Under the pieces are notes generated by a model. It searched no databases and was not told the origin of the DNA. It worked only from the letters and a program-made list of their open reading frames with translations. Made by a program: the position numbers and the translations under genes. Positions 43,262 to 56,900 of a stretch of DNA of 64,000 nt are shown in pieces (positions within the stretch are counted from its first letter, which is position 1; each line of letters opens with the position of its first letter). Origin of the DNA: Rotaria sordida (lineage: Eukaryota > Rotifera > Eurotatoria > Philodinida > Philodinidae); assembly GCA_905250125.1 (NCBI GenBank), contig CAJNOL010000159.1, forward strand, positions 1-64,000, given 5' to 3'.

Positions 43262-46200
43262 ATGCAACGTCCACCATTACCAACACCAAATCGTAATCGT
43301 GTTCGTCCACAACAAACTCCAACATTTCATCAACGTGGTCTTGTACGATTTAGTACACCAAAAGCATCACCACGTCGTTCACCAGCTACACAAATTCTTC
43401 AATCAAATAATGGTACTTTATGGGAAACATATGGTCTTGATGAAAATTCTTTAACAATACGTTTTCTTTATTCAAATTTACTTTTACTTGGTATTGAATG
43501 TTCATCAATATTTTGTCGTTATCGTACTGGACAACAACAACAACAAATATCAATAGATGAATTATCAAATTCAACTGAATTTATTCGTCTTATAACACAT
43601 TTTCTTCTTTTAACATATTTATCTGATGCACAACAAACACAATATTTACGTGATACAACACATTGTTTTCCACCAATGGCTATTGATAAACAACAAGAAT
43701 TTAATCGAATTGTTAAACAACATTTTAAATTATTAGTAAAGAAATATTTTTAAATAAAATAAAATAAAATAAGAATATCTTAATTTTATTTATTTTTTTT
43801 AGTCTGAAACTCATCAACAATATCCATGGCCTCAATTAATACCAGTTCCATCATGTTCACCACGTTATTTTATTTGTCTATTTTATTTATCTCAATTATG
43901 TTTAATACATCGTTTAGAATCAATTGATATTCAAGAACGTTTTTTAACAAATGAGAATTTTCAAAATATGGATTTAACAAAAGAACGTCTTAAACGACAA
44001 ACTCGTATGATTAAAGCTGATACACAACGACATTATATGATGTTTTTTAGTAAAATAGCTAATGAAAAACGTGAACGTATTGAATATGAAAAAACGAAAT
44101 ATGAATTCGATGAACGTATATATAAATTAATTAATTATTTAGAAAACATTAAACAAAAAACAGAAATTATTGATGGTAAAAAACAAAACAAAAAGAAAAT
44201 TCTAAATGTTCAGCTTTTGTTTTGGGTTATATGAATTCTACTCTGGGCTCAAATTTTTCTAAAAATTAGAAATCCTATAAAAAGTTGATATACTCCATAA
44301 TACTTAGAAAGATGGCATAATATTCAGTAGTCTGCTTTGATCCTATTAGAAATGATATGATCTTTTGAGACAACTATTACTTGTATGTAACAACGTAAAA
44401 AGCAGACTGCACAAGAGAACTACCAAGTAATGCTCCCTCTAATCCACTTTTAAACTAATCAATGTTTCTTCATCAATGTTACCAATTTCTTCGCCTTTTT
44501 TTTATTGAGTGTAAATTCTAAGCACTATATCATTCTGGTAAGTGCTAATATCCGGCACAGACACGACTTTTTGCAATCGGATTCGAACTGGAACTAACCG
44601 ATATCCGGTAGATACTTTCACAGTCACAGTATGAATTGCAAACTTTTGTTTTTATATGAAGTTTCTCCTATAAACAGCAACAAAAGAAGGGATCATTTCC
44701 AATTCCATAAAAAAAAACAAATGATTCAGAATTCACTTGGTGTCTTTCTGCTTCTAAAAACCGATCAATTTCGCTAAGTATATGTTTGCTAGTTGCTGAT
44801 AATGCTGTTGTTGGTGCCAAATGTCATTTTTGTGGATACATACATGAATATTTTTCCTATCACAATAATACATTTTCACCTTCTTGATAATTCATTTTCC
44901 ACTTCTGTGACGTATTCTCAAGTACAACAAATCGCTCAAATTTTCATTCCTATGCTTTTATATAGATTTGCAGTTTGAAAGAGTAAAAATATTTTGAAAA
45001 CATCGAGATCTCATTCATTGCAGGATCGGATCCTGGTATGAAATCATACCTGGTTGCAGGACACTACTGGGCACTACATTTTAATGAAAATGCATACTGC
45101 TAAGCACGATGGATCATAGAAATAAGACTTTTTATAAGGATTAATCAGAAGAATTTGAGCTCGGTCCGAAATTCTAACTTCCACTTTTTTTTCTTGTTTT
45201 ATTTAATTTAATTATTGTTTCTCCTAGGATCATTTGATCAATCAGAAATTATTGATGAAAATCAATTTGAAATATTTTCAAATTTAGTTCGAGATCTTCA
45301 TAAAAGAATTAATTCAGATATTTATAATAAATTAGAATGGTTTATTAAACATAGTTTATCAACATCATTACCATCAATGGGTGTTGATATTGGTTTATTA
45401 CCAAATATATGTCAACAAATACGTGATATTGTTAATAAAAAAGAAAATAGTAAATTATTTTATTTATAAACGAAAAAAAATTAATTTATTATAAAAATTC
45501 AAAATTTTTTAGTTTCAAATCGAATAAGCCAGTTATGTCCAAGATTTAGTGCAACGCCATTATCATCATCATCAACATCTACAACAATTACTCTTAATGA
45601 TCTTATACAAGCAGCTAATATTTGTCTTGAAAAACGTCTTACATCTCATTCAGTATCGGATGAAAATTTTGCTAAACTTAAATTAGCACTTGAACAAATG
45701 AATACAACTATTGAACGTACTGAACAAGTACATAAAACACTTGATCATTTAAAACATTTACCTAAACATATGAATCATTATGATGATGATCAACAAATAC
45801 AAAAAACACCATTTGATCATATTGTAACAAAATTTTATTCATCAATTGATTGTGGACAACAAGCAAGAGAAATATTTCGTGAACAAATGAGTAAACAAAC
45901 ACCAAATTCATTTGTTACTTGTTGTAATACAATTGCAACAATAAGTGGTGATGATTCAAATAGTGATTTTATGAATGATGATACAACTATAATACGTTGT
46001 CAAATATCAGCACCATTATCATCAGTACCAGAAACAGTATTACCAATAACTGATGAAGGAATGTTAAAAGGACTTGAATGTCTTTTACTTAGTGAACCAA
46101 TGCCGATTTCAACAACAACAACAAATAATGATGAATCATTTCTTACACTTGAACAAGAATGTAAAATGGGTTCAGAAATATTTATTGATCGTCCTCGACG

Positions 46201-46514
46201 AAAAACAATTGTAGAAACAAATGTAGCTGCAGTTATTATGGATGATAAAATGGAAGATGATTATTCACAAAAAGAAAATATTACACCTCAACAACAACAA
46301 CAACAACAACAACAACAGATCCATGAAATTCAAATAGAAAAACTTGATAATGATGTTCATTTTATTTCACCTATTATGTCAGTACCTATTGGACAGTAAG
46401 TAGATTATACTCTTTAATTCTTTCATTTTAAGAATCTTTTTTTTTATTGAATTTAGACAACAACCGGTTATGCCTAAACTACTCGAACAAATTGATACAA
46501 TTGATCCTTATTAA
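43262..46514 (+). CDS. HAUS6-like augmin complex subunit, 5 exons
   Basis: Exons: 43262-43735, 43803-44175, 45228-45449, 45513-46395, 46457-46514; phases agree, about 669 residues (human HAUS6 955). Augmin recruits gamma-tubulin to spindle microtubules so that new microtubules branch from old ones. The N-terminal half has the HAUS6 layout: a hydrophobic helix with HFLLLTYL, then CFPPMAIDKQQEFNRIVKQH (family FCFPIIDKKSDAEFRK...). PRYFICLFYLSQLCLIHRL (family PKFIHLMYHFARF) follows after a spacer. A long charged coiled coil follows (KRQTRMIKADTQRHYMMFF onward). The C-terminal half is low-complexity with a Gln run from CAA repeats. Similarity is weak and from memory, so the assignment is moderate. 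The start MQRPPLP was preferred to an upstream hydrophobic extension. Confidence 0.68.
44176..45227. other. Long intron 2 of the HAUS6-like gene
   Basis: This 1052-bp intron lies among introns of 60-70 bp. The interior (about 44540-44640) includes a less AT-rich block with CCGGCACAGACACGAC and ATCCGGTAGATAC that looks repeat-derived. No coding relic or clear inverted ends were identified. Confidence 0.4.
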
Positions 46515-48518
46515 AATTCTGTTCAAAAACAGTCGATATATTTACGTTTATATATAGTTCTTTTCATTTATCTTGTCAGATCATAGAAAAAGAAAATCTT
46601 TTCTCTTTATCTCTAGTCGTAACTATGCAATATTTTACTAACTATAGAATCTCTGACGTCCGATAACAATTATGATTTATCGTCTTTCTTCTGATACATA
46701 TATGCGATCTTTACTTTTTTTCTACAATCATAAATAAATAAATGTTACTTTTGATAATTTTACAAAAACAAAAAAAAGTGTATTTTAAGAAGATTTCAAA
46801 ATTGATTTTTGAGACTTAGTAAAAAAGCTCTTGTTGCTTTTTTAATCTTTGCTTTGAAAAAAAATTATTAGAAGTCTTTATTGATAATCATATACGAATA
46901 TTGAAGGTAAGCTCTTTACGAAGCGTTAATTATCATATTGCTGCCAGTAAAATTCTTAATAAATGAAAGTGAATATTTGAGTAGCCGAAATTTTGCTAAT
47001 GAGACTTTCGCCTATATGACATTCACTAATGGCGAAAGCGCAGCAGACTTCGAAAGCTGTCATGAAACAATGTTAATATAGGATATATTTGAGAACTGAA
47101 GCTAATTTTGTTAGAATATATATAAGTCATAGCTTACACTTCAGGAGTATTCGAATATGAACGAGTAATGTTTCTAATAAGAACAAAACGAGATTAATAT
47201 GAAAAAAAAAGATAGGATGGAGTATTGATGAAGAATAATCCTCGCCCTTACACCCATCCGTACCTAGCGCGAGTTGTCACAGACATTAATCAAACAATTA
47301 TTATCCAAAACGACATATAAAATTTATGGCTATATAGACCAATATAATCGATCAATGTAGTCGATAAGAATTTTTTAAAATCTATATCTAATTCACAGTG
47401 AAATTGGTGAAATTCTGGAACTCCGTATATTGATCAATTAACAGATGTTTTTGATTCAAAAAGAAAAATTTCTTGATTTTTCATAATCTATTACAAATTA
47501 TATAGGTAATAAATTAAAAAAAAAATATTAACATGAGCAATTATATTCAAATCATAGATAAAAAAATCAAAAATTTTTTTTATTATTTTCCAGTAGTTTG
47601 AATCAAATAATACATAATACAAGGTTCAGTGCATTTTATTAGTTTATCTAAATGCTTGTTAAATCAATTTTTCGTTTCTACACTTTCAAAAGTTAAAGAT
47701 GAACAACAACTTCTGACTCAACAGATAGGTCTATAGAATTGAATTTGTATAACATAATTTATATTTACAATAACTAACTCGTATGTCTAGATTCATGTTT
47801 AATTGATATAAAACATCTCATTTCTTAGAAGACGATAGAAACATTCTATTAAAAAAAATCAGTCTGCAGACAGACTGAGCAATGAGACCACAATCAATGA
47901 CAAATTTAAATTCAATCAGTAAAGTTGCATTTAAATAATGCTTTGATTATCGTTCTCGATGGTAATAGGCTGTGTTTTTACAAAATTCTTCACTAAAAAA
48001 AATTTATAAAAAAAAACAAGATAAGATTATGAGGTGTACCAGAATGAAAACTAAATCTGATCAATCAACGAGTATGATTTCGATCATACCACTATAACAT
48101 TCAACACATATCATCGATGTACATAAAAAAGTCAATGAGTACAGATTAACTTTGATAGAAAGATCAAACAGTGGCATATCCTGCCTAATAGATCTATACA
48201 TATAGAGATGGATGATGACTTTTGTTATATCAAAAAATACAAGACAAATTGCTCTAGATTTTCATACATATTATAATCAAAATTAAATAGAAATTCAATG
48301 AATCAAATACGTGTTTTGTGTTCATGAAACATGAAGATTTACAACTGATGAGTGTCATCTATCGACGAGAAGACTTGTTGGATGTTTATCCTACATGAAT
48401 CAAAATTGTAAGGAAGAAAATATTTAAATGCCTTTTATTTGCAATACTTAGAAAATGTCATAAAAGACTTTGCTGATATTATATAATTTACATTTATTAA
48501 TTTGAATTTTCTAAATAA
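46515..48518. other. Intergenic region between the HAUS6-like and F-box genes
   Basis: This 2.0-kb AT-rich stretch has no recognised gene, RNA or element. A small inverted match around GACTTTCGCC (47003) and GGCGAAAGC (47032) is the only structure noted. Confidence 0.4.
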
Positions 48519-51500
48519 ATGATGTCTTCAATAATACATAAACATGTATCAAAACAAACTTGTTTTGAAGATTTACCCGATGAAATTATATTAGTCATAT
48601 GTCGTTATTTATCTCAAGTGAATATTCTTGATAGTTTATTAAATTTAAATAATCGTCTAAATAAAACTATTAGTTCATATCGTGAACAAATTTTCTTATC
48701 TCATTTATCTTATCAAGATTTTTATCATTTAATTAATAGACATTTACCATATTTAGCAGAAAATGTTTATTATTTATGTATAAATAATTGTTCAATGTTA
48801 AATACAGGAAGAGTTTTTGAAGAAAAATTTAATAAAATTGATCAACAATTTCCATTACTTCGTGAACTTATATTTTATCAAATTGATATTGAAACATTGG
48901 AAAATTTATCTTGGCGTTTTAATACAATGTTTTGTTTACGTCAATTAACTATTGATATTGCCGAAGATCGTTTATCATCAATGCCTGTACAATTTGATGA
49001 ATTTCTTTGTGGAAAATTATTTTCTCCATCAAATTCATTTCAAAATTTGAAATTAAATTTCAATAAATATTCATTTAATCTTCGTTCTATAACATGTAAA
49101 TGTATGAATATTCGACAATTAACTATATCTGTAAAATGTCTTAATGATTTATTAATTGTATTTAATACTTTTCCAAATATTGAAAAATTAAATATAACTA
49201 TTGGTTGTTCTTCTGCATATGATATAAATAATGATATATATCCATATGAACATCTTTGGTGGAAAGTACATTATTTAACTCATTTTGATCTAACAATTAA
49301 AGAAAAAGAATTAACATCACATGATAATATTATATCAAATAATATAATAATGAAAATAATTGAAAATATTTATTCATTATTACATTTTAAATTTATATTA
49401 AATATTGGATTTCATGCTGCACTTCAATTATTAACAACAAAAGATATTTATATTAATAAATATTTTCCATATACTAATGGTTCATTATGGGAACAAGCTT
49501 TAAAACGAAATGATAATCGATCTATACATTTTGAACTACATATTGAACTCGATGGAATTACAGGTGATCGTCTTAAAAGAAAGATGGAATTTGATGTACA
49601 TAATGTAGATAAATATGATGGTAAGATTAATTTACTTTAATTTTCTGATATCACGAGATTCTCTATTATCATATTTTATTTTATTTTATGTTGCTTTGGT
49701 GAATAGAAGTATCATAACTTTACCAATCCTATGATATTTTGTGAGACTAGAAAAGATTTATTACGCTTAAAATTATTCTTTTATGTATAACGAATTGAGA
49801 AAAAATATTATTCATGAGAGTAAGACTTTTATCTATAAATAAAATTAATAATAAAAATTAGGCTGAACTTCAATGTGTTGAAAACTAGATTTATTAATTA
49901 AATATTAATTAGGATAAGTTTTTGTGCTTTTTAATTATAGAAATTCTTTAAATTCTAGCAAATTCAAATACTATGACATCGCAAGAGTCAGAGAATAAGA
50001 GAAAGAAAATGCTTTTTGTACTATAAACAAAGATAATGATTGACATGTTGATTAATCACTTCATACATATAGATAATATTACAGTTAAGCTAATTTTTGC
50101 ATGTCATATCCATTTCTATTTTAAAATTGAATCAAGAACATGAAAACTATGCTAGGTGTGATTAATATCATAAGTTTTTCTCAAACATCCATAATAGTTT
50201 GACAATATACTTTTTTATATCTATCATTTATGAAATTCTCGACATTTGCATGACATTTAATTGTATCAAATTGAATAATGAATTCATGAGAGTGACTAAA
50301 CGATCTAACATTTTTATTGATTATTTCGATCAATACGTGTTTTGTTTCGTTCTTGTGAAAACAATCATCAGATACAAAATAAGTAAAAGAAAAAGTTTAC
50401 TTCTGTTCTATTCACTCCAAATATTTCAATGTACGGAGGGGAAGAATGATTCATCTATATTCGAACGCTTGAAATGAAGTGAATGAAAGAAATGATTGAT
50501 TTGTGTCTTGTTATTTCTTTGAGAATCTCTTGAACTTTGTCTTTTACTCATTTTGTATCTGATGATGTTCTTTACAAGGACAAAACATTACATGTACTCA
50601 TCGAAATCATCAATAAAAATGTTAGATAGTTTAGTGACTCTCGCAATATTATTGGACATTTGTAAAACTCCATCTCAAAAATTACTCATCAATCATAATC
50701 TAGGAATTGAATAAGCTTTAATTTGGTATAAAACTTCCTGATTGATGAATGATGAGCACGAAAACTTCAGCATTGGACAGCTAATCACGCAAGAAAACGT
50801 GCTGCTAAGGCGTGCAGATGATGGATTTGAATGTGCGTATGGAAATAAAGAGAATACTAACAACTACACTTGCATACCTTCATTAATCTTTCAATAGACG
50901 TCATCCGTACCTTTATTTTTCTCTAGCAGAAAAAAATCACGCTACAATTTTTCTTTGTATGCAAAATTCTTCTAATGATAATAATTATTTCCTGTTCTAA
51001 AGGTACTGAAAGCATGGGTCCTGGATCTCTAACATAGCTGAATACGGCTAAGTTTCGATCACTTTGATTGTAGAAAAAAAGTTCTGATACATACAGGAAA
51101 ATCTGTTTTTGTTTTTCTTGAAATCAACTTTTGCACAAAAAAGTACAGAGTCACTTCCGTTTCTCCTACATAATATGCTCAATCGAGCTGAAACTTTTTA
51201 AAGGTATTGAAGATTGTTTGGGAAAGCCTAATTTTTTTTATTTTGAAAAATAGTGCATCGTTGATTTTTGACAGATTTTACAGAAAAAAAGACATGCATT
51301 TTTTGGGTGTATGTTCAGTCTTTTAATCTTTTTATTCAGCTGGAAGGAGATGAAAAGAAATCACAACAAGTAGACACTCCAAACAGTATCTAGTAGTATC
51401 TGTTAAAAAAAAATTCAGATCTATCGGACTTATTGCGGTTAAGAAAGCAGGGTGGTGGTGTTTAGCTTTTGTGACCCAAATATTTCCTAGAAGGGAGTAT

Positions 51501-52574
51501 TTCAAGTTTATGACAATTTATGCTCTACTCATTGAAATCTATCTACCTTGAAAATTTCAAATATTTTTGATGAGTCGATATGCAGAAACATCGGAAAGAG
51601 TGAGGAAGGTTTTCCTTTGGTATCCGTGCTTATCATTCCTGTTCTCAAAATTTCGATAAGTAATGCTCTATCCTCCCTTAGAAAAAAACTTTTTTTTCCG
51701 TTTTGTACTCTCAGAGTAATGTTTCATTTGACAAAAAAAGAATTTTGAAATATTTTGTTTAGATATTGATTTCAATTCTATACTAAAAACAACATTTTCC
51801 AGCACATATTGGTTACAAAAGAATACAATAATTCAATGTTTTTCTACAGCTTCAAAACATGTATCAATTTATACTTTACCAATTACTAATTCTCATTTAT
51901 CGACATCAATAGATATTATCGATCAAGAACTTTCGATGAAACCTTCTCCATCACATAAAAATATTCAAAGTCTTGTTATACATTCCACTAGTGATTATTA
52001 TTCTCCAAAATTATCCATAACAAATCTTTTTAATAAATTTCCTTCGTTAGTTCATCTTAAACTTGATACAGTACTTCTTTTACCTCCAACAATATTCATT
52101 TGTTCAAATCGTTTACGTTCTCTATCAATTTGTAATTATTCATTACTTTCCTGTTGTCAATTACTTGATTATTTACCTCAAGTAATATCACTTTCAATAA
52201 CAAGTTCATATTGTAAAATATTAACTATTGATACTTGTTCGAAACCTATTCTATCAATTACACGATTAAAAATATCAATTGATTCAATTCAAACAAAAAA
52301 TTTATCTAATATAATTCAATATTTTCCAAATGTTAATGAATTTTATTTATTAATAAAAAATACATCAAATCGATCAACTGATGATTTTCGTCAATGTGAA
52401 AAATTTGAATGTTTTTTACAAGGATTTATTCATCTTCGTTATTTTGAAATTACTTTACCAGGAAAACAAGAGTCTTTTTCAATTCCAAATTGGATGAGTA
52501 TGTTAAATTCAAATCAAAGAATATGTGTTAAAACAAAGGATGGTAATTCATTAATATTAAAGGTATGGTTATAA
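48519..52574 (+). CDS. F-box protein with leucine-rich-like repeats, 2 exons
   Basis: Exons are 48519-49620 and 51763-52574, joined in phase 1, about 637 residues. An F-box lies near residues 14-60 (CFEDLPDEIILVICRYLSQV, then LLNLNNRLNKTISSYR). It would bind Skp1 and place the protein in an SCF ubiquitin ligase. The remainder has irregular leucine-rich segments, such as FPLLRELIFYQIDIETLENL, MNIRQLTISVKCLNDL, FPNIEKLNITI, FPSLVHLKLDTVLLLPP and LRSLSICNYSLLSCCQLLDY, which would form the substrate-recognition part. Such F-box proteins are numerous in some invertebrates, including bdelloid rotifers. The first two codons are both ATG, so the start may be 48519 or 48522. The intron is 2142 bp and unusually long. 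Confidence 0.82.
49621..51762. other. Long intron of the F-box gene
   Basis: This 2142-bp intron contains only short open frames without family character. The right half (about 51000-51700) is slightly less AT-rich and looks like old repeat DNA, but no inverted ends were established. Confidence 0.4.
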
Positions 52575-53240
52575 TTATATAGATAAAAATGAACAGTAAA
52601 TAAAAAAAAAAAAGATTTCATTATTTTTTTTTATTCCATGTTTGTTTATGTTTGATTTGTTGTTTTCTTTTTTAATGAATGTTTTTTGTTCAAAACTAAA
52701 CAACCGACAATTAACTTCCACTATTGCTTTTTGACAATATTCATTGGAAATTTCATTCACTTTTTGTTTTTTGTTGTACGAAATTTCTATTGTGTTTCTG
52801 AAGGCTTTTTATAATTTTAATCATATCTAATCAAGTGTCTACTTGAATGTGAAGATTCTTTTGACTAGTAAGTAAATCGGTATGAAATATCTTATCGACT
52901 TATCAGATGATTTATCTATTACATATTATAATATTTGTTACAAATGTGTTAATATGTATATTTCAAATAAACAGTGATGAATAAAGTTAAGAATATATAA
53001 TCATCTTAATCATGTTCAGGTTAATTATGAAAGAAATAAAATTTGGTATTTCTTATAAAATATCAACAAAAGAATAAATAATAGTATTTAGCATTTAGAT
53101 AAAACTATTGAACTAAGTCTAAATAATAAATTTGTCAATTCTTATACATACATTTTGAGTATATTCAGAGACAATTGGTTCAGTGCACTTGTATGAGGAT
53201 GATCAATTTTTTTCGAAGACCAATAGGTAAAAAATGTATT
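52575..53240. other. 3' flank of the F-box gene
   Basis: AT-rich non-coding DNA with several candidate poly(A) hexamers (for example AATAAA near 52599 and 52967). No gene is supported. Confidence 0.4.
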
Positions 53241-53248
53241 GTATTTAG

Positions 53249-53357
53249 GGTGCTGCGGGTCCATAAAAATGAGAATTCGGACCCGAGAAAAGCGAAACTT
53301 TTGGATACTGACTGGGACTTAACAAAAAATAAAACTTTAAACCCGCACCCTACCAGG
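53249..53357. mobile_element. Short MITE-like element with GGGTGC ends
   Basis: TAGGGTGCTGCGGGTCC at the left is matched by the inverse of AAACCCGCACCCTA at the right, enclosing about 80 bp. The block is clearly more GC-rich than its flanks. Its superfamily is not determinable. Confidence 0.5.
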
Positions 53358-53609
53358 TTTAGACCTGAGCTTTTTTCCACTAACATCTACCACCCTTTGC
53401 ATACATGAACAAGCAAAAGATCAAGATTTTAGTTATTTATTGACTACTTTTAAAAACAAAGTCAGCATAAAGTTATTTATTATTGTTCATTTTCCATTAC
53501 TTGATGCTTAATAAATTAAACGTCTTCACTTAGTTGAAATGAGCATGATGTTGACAAAAAAAAAAGAAATTCAACAATTAATAGATAAATAAAATTCGTC
53601 AAACTAACA

Positions 53610-53975
53610 GTAAAATCTTCCGCTGTATGACATTGTCTTAGTTGTGTTTGTGGGAATGAGATCAAGCAAGAATATGTTCTATGCAAATAATATGAAGATT
53701 TACTTATTTATAATTCATCATCTAAACATTTTCGTAGTTGTCTAGATGAAACAATAGTTTCCAATGGTTAAACAAGTATCAAGCAGTTTTATGCGCCGAC
53801 AAAAAAAAATGAACCAACTATTTCAGATCGAGTTAAGCAGAGAATTAACATTGCTTGTATTGAATTTGTAGCACTGAACTGTCAACCATTCAAAACAATT
53901 AATATTATCGGTTTCGAAAATCTTACACAAAAAATTTCCAATGTTGGTCGATACTTATCAAGAGAAAGATGCGAG
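53610..53975 (+). mobile_element. Relic of a hAT transposase N-terminal region
   Basis: The frame from about 53812 reads EPTISDRVKQRINIACIEFV, then ALNCQPFKTINIIGFENLTQ. This is the region after the BED finger in hAT transposases, where the family pattern is C--FV--D-RPF--VE--GF--L. Upstream, cysteine- and histidine-bearing coding-like sequence (CGNEIKQEYVLC...KHFRSCLDE) would correspond to a BED zinc finger in interrupted frames. No catalytic C-terminal part follows. It is an old, broken DNA-transposon copy. Confidence 0.65.
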
Positions 53976-56900
53976 TTCACGTTTTTGTGGACTCAGGCCT
54001 GCAATTCCCTAATTGTATTCTGTGTAATGTAAATTATAATACTCAATATAGAATTTGATTTGATTTTCCTGAAAGATTACTAGGTTTGAATAAAGAAATT
54101 TGATTTGATACTCAATGAATGAAAGAACGTTAACAATGAATTATTGACAAGACGTTTCAATGAATCATTACATATACTTAGCATATGGATAAATCTATTT
54201 GATATATCATTTAATGCATGTAAAATAATAATATATGGAAAAATTCATACCAAAAAAGTTTCAAACAACGATCCTATTCGTTACTACCCTGATCAAGATC
54301 TTCTATATCGAGTATACAATCAAAAGCGTCTAAATTAGATATTACAAAAAAAGAACGATATAAGAAGGTGTTCGAAATTGATGTGATAATAATGCCAGTT
54401 GTTTCAAAAATATTTATCACAGAAAATATTTCCAGAAATGATACAAACAATAATGATTAATATTGTTCTTCTATTCAACAAACACATCTACTGATTAGTT
54501 GCTTGTAAGAACAGATTTTTTTTAAAACGAATAATTCTATATACTCGGAGTGTATTCTTTATTAAAAATAAAACAACATAAAGTAAATGAAAAAATGTCA
54601 CTAAAAAATGCTTTGCAACGGAAGAGATTTCAAAAGTGTTGCTTGCGATGAATAGGTTTCGTCAAGTTTCTCCAGCTAGTTTTAGCAAAACAAGTATGAC
54701 CACTTATACATTTCGTAAAGAAAATTAATTGTGGTTGTTGATAAAATGATTTTTTCTTAAAACTTTGTAGCGCAAGCAACAATATGTCAATATTCGATAA
54801 TTGATGTGGTTAATTGATAAATATAATTTTGGTTTAATCATGAACATAAAAATCAACTATGTAAAATAAATAAATAGAGACTATATGATGTCGCTGACAG
54901 TTAACAAGACAGAATTTTTTAAGCCATGGTTCAGGTTTCTTCGAAGCAAGAAAAGTTTTGACTCTTACATTCATGTATCAGAAAATAGGTCATGTTTAAC
55001 ATTTTCCTTAGCTTCGATGACATATGCAGAAACTTGGTATTCTTCTTCTTGTTTGTAATTTAAGAAAATTAATATGATGCTGATCGTTACAAGTCAAATA
55101 TTTGGTTGGTGCTGGCCAACAAATAAATAGTATGCTGAAAAAGAGATTAAATAAAGCATATTAATATAATTAAACGTCTTATTTTACTTTGATATTGTTT
55201 TTTAGTGTTTCCAATGGCAACATGTAAAAATGATTGGGTATCATTGTTGCAATAACTATATAAGACGATAGGGTTCGCTGACATAAAATGAACACACTAT
55301 TTCAATAATCGTTGTTTCCACGCAACATCTCTCAGACTGACATCGAATTTATGCAGTCCACATTTAAATATGCTAGTCTTGTAGCTTTCACCGAGTTGTA
55401 TAGAAATCGAAGATATATCAACCGGCACAGAAGTTGAAATTCAAATGAGATTCAATTTTTGAAGCATTCATATCAGGATTGTACGTGTCAGTTTTTGTAA
55501 CCACATCAATAGGATTGTGTGTGGTAGTGTTTCAAGCTGCTTCATTGTAGAATGCCTTGAATGCTTCGAAGCTCAAAGAGTTCTAGAAAATCAAGTGGAA
55601 TTAACTGTTTGAAGTTGCTGAATTCAGATTGTGTCTGTTAATCTTTTTAATCCCTTTAGTAGGATTGTCTCACTATGGTTCGATCTATCCTCATTGTAGA
55701 TTTGCCTTGAATCCCAGCTCAATAGCGGTTGAATTTTCAATTTCTGGATGGTAGGTGCTGCTGCACGACACCATTATATTTCAAATGATACATCATTGAT
55801 TAATTTTAATAATAGATAGTCAAGTGTCGATAAGAGTACAATTGTAAAATCTTAAGAAAAATTATTGAAAAGCAAAACTTAATTATAGTAATTCGTAATT
55901 CAAGTAAAAAAACATTGTAACAAAGAAATATTTCTACCATATCATTCTCGATTTACTTTTAACCTAATAACGAATGAAAAAGATATCCAATATACATTAA
56001 TACTTTAGTTAATTATTTTCTTATAACTATCATATGTTATACGACTATAGTCATAATTTTATGATTAGTATACTATTGAATTTGGTTATGATGATATATA
56101 TGATATTTATTTTGATTATTAATCAACTCATGATTATATATTTTTTGTTAGAGTCTAGAATATAGTTTTTACTTCACGGTCAATTATTTGTTTTTTTCCA
56201 CTTCTGTTGTATATATTTATCTGTATATGAGCTATTTCAGAAAACACAAGGCATAACTGTCCTCCCCTTTCATTTGACTTTGATTCTTTACAAAGATTAT
56301 TTTTGCTGAATAAATTCTTTTAACATAGACATATGTCAAAATTTTGGCTTTTTTAGTTGACTATTAATTAAAAAGTATCACTTTAACCATAAGAAAAAAA
56401 AATCCGAAAACTTTAGGATAGAGTTCGTACTCCATCATGTCACTATCAAAAAGTAAATCGATTATTTCGAAAAACGTAGGCATGCTCAGAAAAAATTTTG
56501 TATAGAGATTTTCTAGCTTCAGGCATTGTCGACAGAGTGTACTATTTAGTTTTCAAAAATGTTGCCTTAATTCAGAGTTTTTTAACACTAAAATTTATAA
56601 CGTGGACAGTTGATGTCCTTGTTTGTATCATGTTGCTAACGCTAGTTTTTTCCTGATAACTCCTGTGAACAAAGGTCTCTAGCGCTGATCTTTTCAGCAT
56701 ATCCAGAGTAATTTAACATACATGCAATATATAAAAATTAGCTTTAGAAAAGCTCATTATCCCGAGATACAAGTGTTTTAATTTTGCCTATATATATTAT
56801 TGTTTTTATTATCTTTGCTGATGAAGATTGTACATAATAACAAGGTCGAAAATTTCAGATTTGTAAAACTAAAATTTATATTACGTATTTCTTTTGTTCA

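Noticed and set aside
54144-54338. Open frame downstream of the hAT relic as a second F-box gene fragment
   Set aside because: No F-box or repeat pattern is visible and no adjoining exon fits; left unassigned.
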